A stretch of 64,000 nt of DNA from the NCBI GenBank assembly GCA_022885665.1, contig JAGQDJ010000065.1, positions 186,001-250,000 of the forward strand. Direction: 5' to 3'. The notes beneath the pieces are model-generated. The model saw nothing but the letters and a program-made list of their open reading frames with translations, did no database searches and was not told the DNA's origin. Position 1 is the stretch's first letter, and each line of letters begins with the position of its first letter. Both the position numbers and the translations under genes were made by a program. Below are positions 50,300 through 61,700 of the stretch, piece by piece. This stretch comes from Triops longicaudatus (Eukaryota; Arthropoda; Branchiopoda; Notostraca; Triopsidae).

Positions 50300-53200
50300 A
50301 TGAAAAAGAGAAACGACAGAAGGGCGATTATACTGAATTTGCGGCAAATAGAATCAGAGTAAGGTCGTTTTAACGGAACGAAAAGTTTGATGTTTGGTGT
50401 TAAAAAAATATTATGGAACTACGTTGAGTATTGTAACGCTCTCCGAGGTTTTCGTTTGCACTGAAATTCGTAGTGCGCGAAATTTGGCAGTAATATTTAC
50501 TTATTTACTGATTCTGCGCTTTGTTATTTTGATCTTAGGTACAACCCATCCACGGAATTGTTGCTAAGCGAAACGTCGTCCGAATCACGAGTAGTTTTCA
50601 TACAGCGTGACGAGCGTGGCTTTGGATTTGTGGTAGCCGGTGATAACCCGGTTTTTGTCCAATCAGTCCGGGAAGGTACATAATTAATTCATATGACCTT
50701 GTATTCAGAAGGTGTATTGGAAAAAGGCTAGCCCTTTTGTATATAGTCCACTTTATTTTCCTAAAAGAAAAGATGACGCAGGTGATTATTAAACGCACGA
50801 AATTCAAGTGCATGATACTCCACCTTTAGTTATTTTATTATAATTTTTTCCTGGTAGTGGTTCTTAAATTTTTAACATGAATTGCTAAGCAAGCTCTACT
50901 CTTTCTTTTTCGTTTGGGGTGTGCAGTGTTTTAAAATTGCTGCCCGTCTTTGTTTTACTAGTATCTGTAAAAAGTTTTATATAATGCCTGGTTGTTAATT
51001 TTTTGTTTGTATTTTCTTCTTGGGTAGGTGGTGCCGCCGAAAGGGCTGGCGTACTCGAAGGAGATGTAATCGTGAAGGTAGATTTGATTTGATTTGTTTC
51101 GCGTTTGTCTGTCTTGATTTTTAAGTTGGAATGATCCTTTTTTTCCTCTACCGCGTTTTTCCCTAACTTTAAACACCTTTCGTCCCGAAGTGACTTTTTT
51201 TTGGAGTTTTCACTGTGAAATAAAATGAAGGAAACTAATGTCATGAATGGATTTTCGTTGCAATGGATTATTTTCGTTTAGGTTAACGGGTCTTCCGTGA
51301 GCAAAGCCAATCACGCAGACGTGGTGGAGTTGATACGAGGTAACGCGTTATTTTGTTTTTAAAATAATTAAAAAAAGAGAGAAGAAGGGAGAAGGACTAG
51401 GATCGAGGCGGATGACGTCATCAGGATGTTTGATATCTGCACCAAAGCAGTTTGTAGTCACCCGAGCATGTGAGGTGCACTATTTGTTTACATAACCTAC
51501 ATTTTTCTTCTCGTTTTGCTTTGTTTCTAAGCCTTTTTGGCCATGTCTGGAATAGCAACGTTCTATTTTTTTTGACGTAATATTTACCACTTGCAACGGC
51601 GCGTTTTATTTCTCCATTCTTTTGGCCAGAATCCTTTACTTATAGGATTGTCTATATTTTTCTATGAGATTTAGCCCAGACATATTAGCCAAGACCTTAA
51701 ACAAGCTGAATTTGACGAAGTTTTAATACTCTGCATTATAAAGTTCAGAGGAAACAGGCAATTTGTTGGGTCTTGTTTGCTTTTGGACTAGTCAGATTAG
51801 AAAAGGGAGGTACCACTTTAAGAACTGAGCATTTTTGGAGAAGTAGATTTGTTGGGGGAGATGGGATCCTACAATGAATGAAACATCTCTGAATGGATTA
51901 TATTCCCCCGCAGCTAACGTGCTCCTTTTGTATTGTTCTTTGCGTTTGGCCGTGACGGAGGACAGAATAGCACTAAGAAATAGAGTTTTAAAGTGCAAGC
52001 GGCCAGCCCGTATGACAGATACATTAATTGAAACAAGATTAATGGAAACAAAATTTTTAAGCAGTCTCGCATTTAAAACTTTGCTTAAAAACTTTACTGT
52101 ATTACTAAAATAGTTCTCCTAAAAGAGTCCGTTCTTCTCCATTGTTAACAAATATCGTAATTGCATTATCCGAATAAATCGCACTTTGACCAATTTTTGA
52201 GTTATTTACGCTGGTTTGTGGAGCACTGACTTAGTTTAGCGTTTCTTTAACATGTCAGAAATTGCGCGAAAAATTGAAGGACTTGGCCTAAGATGCATTT
52301 TGCATCCGTGAAACGTTTGTAAGACATTTTTGTTCAAAATATCGTGATAAAATTCGTTTCCGAAGGCCGAAGCTTTGTAATGCGTGGTGTGAAGCGCCTT
52401 CCATTTAGAAACAGTTCCAAATCTCAAAGGAACCGAAAAGGAGCGGGAAACGGTTAATTTGATCACCATTCTAGGTTCTTTGCTTTTCTGTATTGTAAAA
52501 TAGGTACCTAAGAGAATGATGGGCTTGTGTCAAGGAGAAGTTTTTTTTAAAAAAAGTAAGGCGCGAATGGCTTAGGGACCACCTTGAAGTATGGAAATTT
52601 GTTATTTCATCTATCTATTTTCTCAAGTGTCCTTTAAATTTATGTGAGGGATACTTTCTGACTCCCTAAGCTTTGTGGGAATTAAAGTTCTATAAATGGC
52701 GTTTGTAGATATGTAAATGCCCGTCCTGAAACAAGAAACCTGTAAAGAAAATTTTCGCTTTTGTATTTGAGCACAGTGGACCCTTGCCTACTCCTTGAGT
52801 TCGTTTTAATAAATGTGCAAGATTTATGAAAAGAATTAGAGAGGAAATTTCGTCAGTGCCGGTTTCGTAATAACCTGCACATTAGTATGCACAGTATAAT
52901 ATAGAAAACAGAAAGTCCTACAAAATAGAAGCTCATTATTAATGAGTAGCAGCCGTTTGTCCTCTACCTCCATAGTATAATTGACACAGTTGAGGCCGTG
53001 AGAGAAAAGTGTGATATGCAGAAAAATCGTGGGAAAATCTCGCCTCGAACTTGTTCGCTCTTCCTTTACACGTTTACTGTTTATTTATTGTTGTAATGGC
53101 TTGTTTCGTATTGTAGCGGGTGGCCCTTCGGTTGGATTAACCTTATTGAGTCCTCCACCAGCGATTTTGCGTTGGCTCCAAAGTTCGAGTTTGAATCACG

Positions 53201-56200
53201 GTATGGTTCCACCGATTCAACAACACGGACACTCCACAATGTCTCCGCCCCCTTTACACACCACGCCGTCGTCGCGATCCTTGCACCATCAGCCATCCAT
53301 GAGCTACCGAACGGGCGGAATTACGGGACCTCAACCGGCAGACGTAACGTTTTCGTTCTCTTTTTCCATTTTTGTGTATTTTTTTATAAAGTAAAACAAG
53401 TTGACCCCAAAATTTGCGTGGGCTGTTCCAAAAATAGCGTTGAATGCTACTATACGTGCTAAAATAGCTAAAAAAGTGTGACTGTTTAGATGGACCAGCA
53501 AAGGGCCTTCGACCAGCAGAGGCGGACGACGTTCAAATTGATGCTGGAAAAGGAGCAACAGTACATGGAAGAGAAACGAAGCGAGTTGGCCCGCGGTTAT
53601 AACCCACGGGTGGCCGACGAATTGGCTAAGGTGGAGAAACGCGTCAAAGACTTGCAAATGAAGCTGACACAGTTGACGAGCACCAACGGTGCCGCCCATG
53701 TCCATGACAACTCGCAGGTAACAAGAAGAACCTTTATAGCTTTTTTTCTGTTCTTTTTTGCGTCTTAGAAAATCTTCATACGGCCTGTTTTTGCTTCGCT
53801 CTTTTTTTTTGTTTCAGCAACATATTTTGTTTTGTTGGAGTTTAAAAATTCACCGTTACGTTAGTGAATTAGCCTTTTTGTCATAAAGCTTATTTTATTT
53901 CTGCTCTTACAAAACCTGCATGGCTTTTTTATGGTTTAGAAGAGAACTCAATATGTCGTGGTTTGGCTAGCGAATGGCCGCTTCAATTAACGCCGTTTTA
54001 GTAAATGGGAAGGGTAATGTAAGTAAAAAGGTTTTAATATTAATTACTGAACTTGAGGTGAAGTTGGGAATAATTTCAGGAGATTATTATGCTAATGGTT
54101 AGAAACCATATAGTAGAATAGACAGTGAACAGGAAGAAGGAAAGTTTGAACAGCAAGGGAAGCAGTTTTTCATTGTGGGAATATCAGTAAATTCTAGAAT
54201 GTAATGATATCCCATTTTAGCGTAAGAGAAATGACTTCAAAATCGTTTTTTTCCATCAATCGTATAATAGCAAACGGAGTTAAAACAAAACTGTTAAGGG
54301 ATTATTAAATTGGAGTTGCGAAGCTCGATCGGATTCATTTTGTAGGTTAACTACGTGTTAGTTGAAATAGTGAGTAACGTAAGGATTTGATTGTAAACGA
54401 AACATGTTGTGCTCGAGAATTCTTCGGTGACGTGTGAATTTCCCCAAAAACTCTTGTTTCAGTTTCACGGTTTCCCTACCCGGCCCTCTCCCCTTCTTTC
54501 GCGCCGTTCGCCCACAGGCCGATCCTACAATAATAGACAAGCCTTTGGGCGTGGCCATTCGGACGGAGGAGGAGGGTGGGACAACTTGGCGTGCGATGTA
54601 CCGCCGCCGTTACCGGCTCGTAATCGCTCGCTGGTGTGGCAGCACTCAGCTCCTAACTTCCTCCATGCTTCCTCATCCCCTCCTCCTCTTCATCCTTTGC
54701 CTTCACCCCAAAACTCCTCCCCAGCCCCGCCTCCCTTGCCGCCCCGTAACCCTTCCTTTCCGAATTCCCCTTCCTCCTCCTTGGCTCCGGGTCTGGGCTC
54801 TGATGCTGCCTGTCGCTCTTCCGGCTCTCCTTTAACCCAGAGCTGGGATAGTTTGTCCCCTGGCTCCACAGCTTCAACTAATTTGCCTGTAAGTAAACAT
54901 TAATAAGTTTTATTCCTTCTAAGCAATGAACATAGAAGTTTATTATGACAAGAACGTGTATAGAGCGAGAGAAATTCAACGCAGTAGGCTAAGCAAAGAT
55001 TAGAGAAAGGAAAGAATGGAAACATTATTCCTCAATTTTTGGAATAAATAATGGTTTCGACATCTTTTTGAACATAAGGTTATTCACAGAGGAACGAATT
55101 TGAATTGAAAAGTTTTTCGCTTTTTGTTATGATTCTGCCGAATCAACAATTACTACTGCCGGCTGTTGATGCTTAGTTAGACAATGCGAGCATGAATTAG
55201 CATGTTTTAATTATCATTGTTGTTAAATACTGCACTAATTCACCGTTGATACATTTAGCTTGAAGAATTTGTTTTGTTGAGCGTTAACTTAACACATGTT
55301 CTGTTTCCGTAACTCTTCGTGTCAAAATTAGGGAGGAAAGAAGAATGCTGGCGGGAGCCCTCTACCGTCCCATCATCGGACTAAATCAAGTCCGTTTCCT
55401 TTTGCCGCAGCTACGAATCCTGACAGTAAGTTTTCGGAAATTTATTTGAATGGCGACTTTTATGTTAGATTTTACACCCTTCTGTTTCTATACAAACGTT
55501 ATTTTAACCATGTTTAAAGATTACAATGAAAAACTTGCAGGTTTTTATTATGTATTTTTATTTATTCTATTTCATCTTTTCCAGCCCGACGGTTTAGTTC
55601 CTCGGATTCAATCAGCGAGCTAGACGTGAACCGAATTGCAAGAGGAGAGTCGGATCAAAGCATGGGAGAGGATGTGAATACACAAGCCCCACCACCACCA
55701 GGCACGCCCCCCGGGACTCCGCCGCCTCCGTATGGCGCGAGTAGCAAGCGAGCATCATCGCCCCTTGAAGCGGAGACGAGACTTGGGCTTCCCCAGTCGT
55801 TTCTGTCTAGTCCAGATGCCTCCCATTCACCTGGTTTCCTATCCAGTCCAGTGCTCGGAGATTCCGTGACGACGACAATGATAGGCACACCCCCACATCT
55901 CGCCAATCCCTTGCTGGTGGGGATGGGCCAAGAAATGCAACTGAATATTATGCCCATGGAAGAAGATGAGCTTTCCGATCATGACATGGTAAACATATTT
56001 CTCCCTTCGTCATGCGTTTTGATGTTTTTACCCATGGTTTTCTGTTTCCTTTTCCTCCCTCTTTTGTCGAAGAACAGAAGAGAGTAAGAGTTTTACATTA
56101 CATGACATGTATTACTTGTACATTATTGTGTTTAATTTGCGTATCTGCAATGGTGTTTGTAGACTGCTTGATTTTAAAGATTTCTTCTAACTTTACAGAG

Positions 56201-58706
56201 TTCGTCCGATGATCATGGGCCGTTTAATACGCTTTCCAAATTGTGGCAGCATCACGCGCATTTAGCCGTCTTCCTCAACTTTGTTGTATCCAATTGTGAC
56301 CCTGCCAGTCTCTTCTTCCATCTCATTACTGATCTGTACAAAGAAGGAACCACCAAAGACATGAAAAAATGGGCCTATGAAATCCATTCAACCTTCTTAG
56401 TCCCAAATGCAGTAAGTTTTTAACCTTAGGGATATTTTTTTCGTAAAAAAATATCTATAACACAAAGTCGTTCATGAATGCATGCTATTGACATATCCTT
56501 TCACTTTTCTCCCTTTCAGCCACTTAAAGTGACCGCAGTGGGTGAACAAGTCCTCCATGAGATTGATGAAGTTTTGGTGGTAGATATTGACAAAGAAGAA
56601 ATTTTACGAAAAGTAAGACATTTTTAAAATCGTATGTCAGTTCTCTTAAAAAATAAACCCTAATATACTAGTAGAGAAAAAAAATCCTTTGTGTAACTGT
56701 GCGATTATCCTTATGGTTGCATTTAATTTTTCACCCGACAATTTTTTCGATATAAATCAGAAGTTTGGACGTAAAAGTATCGAACTTAAAAATTGAATGA
56801 AAAAATAATAGGAAACTGACTATTGAAAGATTTTCAAAGTGTAATGAACTATCATTTTAGCAAATAGCTACAAGCAAAAAAAGGAATGAAGATTTACGAC
56901 ATCCTGGCTTACATGAATCCTGGCACTGTTATATAAGAATTCAATGGGGCTCGAGAAGTCACCCAGTTTCTTGAGCGCAAATAGAGCATTAAATCATTGC
57001 CGAATTTGCTAAAACGTTCAGATATTTCATGTAATTGTATTGTGGATGAGTGCATAAACCTTCACATGTTTTCGCACCGGTGAGAAAACGTCGCCATTTA
57101 TTATTGTTAGTAAACTTCTTTCTAGTTTTACTGGCGTGAGCTAATTTCGTTGCTGCTTCTTGTATTATTATTTATTAAAATGTGTTAAAATGTTTACTAA
57201 TTACCCCATTCTATATAAGGTGTTTTGGAAAGCAAGGCACCGAGCTAAGGAAGAGTTGAAAAGGCAGTTGTCCGAGTTCCAGAACAAACGAATCATGGGT
57301 ATGGGCGCGCTTTTTGGGCCCGTGGATTCTCAGCTAGAAGAAGCTAAGAATGACAAGGCGAAAGAATTGAAGATAATTGACGCTTGTCTACTGCCTTGTT
57401 TGGAGAAATATACGTAAGTTGACGCAATCTTTTACAGGAAAACTAATCCTCTGTTGGTTCTACTGTGTTGCCTTAATGTTATTGATATTCTATGTATATT
57501 TATCGTTGATTTTAGGAATGTTCCAGAGAATGGACCTGACCGAGAGTTGGCGATTGCTTCCTGCCTGGCGACGGTAGTGTTGAAAGTCTTTGGCCTGAAA
57601 TGTCCACAAGCTGTGTCTTTGATCGAGAGACATCCTAGTTTTGTGGCGAAGGAAAAGTCGCTCAAGTCCAAGTTTCTGAGCAAAGGCAAAAAGGTATAAT
57701 TTCATTTTCTTTGTTTTTTATATGTGTACCATAAAGACTCTCTTTTTTTGTCTATTCGATTGTAGAATCATACCGTTCGGGGTCATCATTTTGTTGCCCA
57801 CCACTACTTTAACGTCACGTTTTGCAACTCTTGTGGAAACGTTTTATGGGGAATTGGTCCTCAGGGATATCAGTGCACAAGTAATATTACCATTTGCTCA
57901 TCCAACGTATTCAAGGAAATACTAAAATAATGACGCAATTATTTCTTTCCTTTGTGGATGGGCTCAGTCAGTTCATGAATTGTTTTCTTTCTAGATTGTG
58001 AAATGAACATTCATAAAGGCTGTGTGAGAATAACAGAAGAAAATTGTATTGGAGCTTTGAGACGGAAAGATCCGAGTAATAACCGCATTTCCAAAATTAT
58101 GGAAAAAATCCGACCTGAAAGGGAAGCGAGAAGGAAGCCTACCATTATGTCTGGTAAGGATTCTTTTGTCTTAATTTTTTCTCTAATTTATGTGATAACA
58201 GCTTACGTATAAATCTAAATCCCACTTTAGGTATTTATCAATGACTTAAGTATTTTTACATTTGATTACGCCATAGTTCGCCTTAATTACAATACATTCT
58301 CGCTATAAAAATACTCGCAGGGGTAGAAAAATTGTCCATTATTGCCGATTATGTGCAATAGCCAGTGTTGGAATAAATGATTTGGTTCGCTGGTACACGT
58401 CGAATTGTACATAACAGCCAGTTGTTTCTTATAGCCGATATACTTTAAAGCGAGATTTTACTGCATTGCATTTACTTTTAACCGTTTGCTTTACGATAAA
58501 GCCGAGTAAAAGATAAATAAACATAATAAGATGTAAAAAAAAGCCAACTGCTCGTTTAGTTTTCTGTTTGCCACATCTGAATCGCCAATGAGGACGACCG
58601 TTGAAGGGTTCTATTTATTTCTTCTGCATAGATAAACATCGCCGATCAGACGAAAAGGACCCCATGGAAACGTCAATGATGAGCGCTACGGACATCGACG
58701 CGATCG
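50300..58706 (+). CDS. RhoGEF2: PDZ-RhoGEF (RhoGEF2/ARHGEF11-12 family), N-terminal part; gene runs off window
   Basis: It links G12/13 signals to Rho activation. Exons: 50300-50358 (tentative start), 50539-50675, 51028-51077, 51282-51339, 53117-53343, 53490-53717, 54463-54888, 55332-55425, 55585-55988, 56199-56411, 56520-56612, 57220-57413, 57516-57693, 57766-57880, 57995-58153, 58632-58706. Phases are continuous for about 903 residues, with one base left over. The PDZ domain is unmistakable (FIQRDERGFGFVVAGDNPVF, then ERAGVLEGDVIVKVNG). A coiled coil follows (RRTTFKLMLEKEQQYMEEKR), then long Pro/Ser-rich linkers with PPPLPARN and PPLPPRN, the RGS-like (LH) domain (about 562-787) and a complete C1 zinc domain with its H/C ligands (HHF..FCNSCGN..CTNCEMNIHKGC). 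The catalytic DH-PH exons are not found before the window ends. The first exon is phase-compatible but rests on an ATG alone. Confidence 0.92.
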
Positions 58707-61700
58707 GTAAGTCAGCTCGTATTTATTTCTTTTCTCGCATTGGCGAAGTTTGGCAACGAACTGTGAAGATGTCTCTGTTTGGCCGTTCAAAAAGTGTTGT
58801 CGCGAGTTAGTAAAGGAAGGGTTCGTTGAGTTCGTTTGCTCATCGCATGAGAGGATGGTACCACATAAAAATTTTTTCTACTTCGGTGAAGTCGAGAAAT
58901 AGCATAAGGAAAAGGAAACGAAAATTGTGAAAGAAAAGAGAACCAGGAGCAATTTTGGTAATGGACTGTTTACAGTTCGGTCCTATTTATGGAGTTGCTC
59001 GTTTTGTTTTGTTCCCTTTCAAATCCGGAGAAAAGATTTGAAAGATGTGATACGATACTCTCGCCAATCGCTCCGCGAAAAGGAAATCACAAAAGGAAAT
59101 AATATAGAGTATTAGGCCAGTAAGGCCAGGTTTCGTTTGCTTCAAGGTATTCAGGAGTATTTCTCTCTGGGTTGCGAACTTTTCAAAAATATTTTCGTAA
59201 CTGGTCGGTAGCTGCATGTATTGATAGAGACAAGTTGGCCAACGAAAGAAAAGGGCCGGAAGACATGCCAGAGTTCACCAGGGTTTCTTCAGCGAATTAG
59301 AAAACAAGAAGCACCCAGTGACTTACGGGAAATTTTCGTTCGGCGTTAGGGATTCTCTCCTTACCCGTTCGCGCAAACAAAAAAGTAGAAAAGGGAGTAA
59401 TCGAATTGGACTTGGATGGAGCCCGGGTTCCTTTTTATCCTGTTCGAGTGCCAAATTGGGCTTTTTCTGACCCTTGCCCAAGTTCTTGTCCGTCGACTCA
59501 AGTCAATCGGCTTGAATTTATTTGCGTTTTCCACCCGACACTAGAAGTTTAAACGAGGAGTAAATAAGTTTTTAAATGAGGACCAAATAGAATTTCCACC
59601 CGTTTGTTTTTGCCCAACGCTTTGCTACGTTTACTGTTAAATCCCCGTGAAGCGCATCCTCTTAATAATTTAAAAGTAACGTTAATGTTAGAGCCTTGTT
59701 TATTTTGTTTATGTGGTCTTTGGTTAACATTTTATGGTTATGAATATAAGACGATTTCCATTCTAGTACTTCGTGCGCTTTAGCGGTTGCTCCCAGCTGG
59801 TCTCGCAATAGATACTTAACTTCATAATGTGAGTTATGCGAAGCAAGTTTAAGTCTTGAAAAAGAATTCACATATCCCTCGGAAATCGGAGTTTCGGTGA
59901 AAGTCTTGTATCTCATAGTTGTCTATTCATAAGGGACACCATTAATGTTCCGAGCACTTTCGTGACCTTTAAGTTCTTTTTTTCGTATTTGCATCTTGCA
60001 TAATCCAACAGAAGCGGTATACGTCCAGAAACACCCATTTTAATATGTAAAAAAATAATAAGCTAATAAGTGATAAGTTTTCTTTATAATCTTTAAGAAG
60101 TGAGAGACATTGCAGGTAAATATTACAATATTACACACAGCAATCTGATTACATTGAAAAGTTTTTGTAGTGAAAAGTTCTTTCTGAGACAACCAGGTTG
60201 GGAAATTACGGAATGTTTTTCTCGATTTCGTGAGCGGCGAACACCAAAAGAAATACTCTAGAGCGGCTGTTTGAAGTCTTGTATTACGGAAGGGCTAATA
60301 TTGTCTAAGGGCCTCTCTGAAGTTTAGTGTCGTGTGTGCTTTCCAAGCAATAGAGGAATAACAATTATGAGGTACAGACGATGGCTTCTGTCGTGTACTT
60401 TATTTTTCGTCCAACAAACGAGAATAACGTCGATAAATCGACTCGAAAAACCGTAGAAAATACAACAAACATGTGTCCAAGTTGCTGGTTAAGGGCCAGT
60501 ACGTTTCTTTCTGCCACTTTCCCGTCTCCCTTTTCGTCTTTGGCTTGGTTGTCACCTTTTCTTCGAGCAAGAACGAGTCCTTTGTTGCGTTCGAGTCGAA
60601 CTTAGTTATTGCATTGAACCCATTTAAAAGCGAAAGAACAAAATGGGAGTCTTCTTATAGTCTTCAAACATATGCAGACTTGAGGGTCATAAGGGTTTTA
60701 TGTAATAAGGTTGGCTTAGAAAAAAATCAAATAAATGTGCGACCGGGATTATGGATCCAGCACAAAATCTCCTTGTTTGTTATTCTTGGACGATGAAGAA
60801 GGTGTTCTACTAGTACAGGGAAGAGCTTTTTTATGTTATTTGTATGTAAAGCGTCTGCTTGGGGTAATCCCTCTAACTTAAAGACTTTAGAAACTAAAAA
60901 CATGCAAACAAAGCCGAGGAGCATGAAAAGTAAAAAAAAAAAAAAAGCAAGGGGAATGAAAAATTTAAGAATTTGAAAAGCGACCGAAATAAGCTGCCAC
61001 GTGTTTGCTTTCAGAAGTTGAAAGCTTTGTACACGAACTCAAATTTTATTCGAAAATGAATAAGAAATCCCATAGAGCCTTAATTGCATGTTAGAGAAGG
61101 AGGAAAAGACAAGCGGTGGAAACTCAAACAAAAAAAAAAAAAGAGTTTACGCTTTTGGAAAAGGAGGAGAAAACATAGTCTTAATGGCTTTAAGAGATTT
61201 CTTATGGTGTGGATTATATAGGAGAGTATTTCTTGTTAGGTTGCGCAGTGCTAGTAATGCCAAGAGCGCGACAATTGAGCTATTTTTCACTATACTGCCC
61301 GTGTGCCCTGTCTATACGCGTTGTTCGTACAGTTGTTCTTATTGACAAAAGGTAATCGACTTTAACACGACCCCCACATCCCCCCAAAATTGTGGAACCC
61401 GAGTTTCGTCTTCATTCTTAATGCCGTAGGAAAAAATAGAAGCCCTTTTATCCAGCCTGACATCTGACTGGAGGCTGGATAAAAGGAAAAGCAAAATCGA
61501 AAGTATGTGGTGAATGTAGTCTTTTCAGAATTATTCGCTTTTATTTTTTTCTGTTCTGTTTTCGCTTCATTCGTTCGGGTTTTACTTCGCGGTTTGTGCG
61601 ACGGATTTCGTTCAGTCGCCTGCAAGCAAATTGATCTAATCGTTAATTAACTTCCGTCGCCCGGTTACCGGATGATAAACCTAAACCCAGTGCAATGAGC

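Noticed and set aside
54434..54835. 133-codon alternative frame over the Pro-rich RhoGEF exon
   Set aside because: It is created by CCT/TCC-rich codons. The other frame contains PPPLPARN and connects in phase to both neighbouring exons.
60381..60796. Overlapping open frames in the presumed RhoGEF intron
   Set aside because: Neither frame resembles a DH or PH domain, and no consistent splice structure was found.
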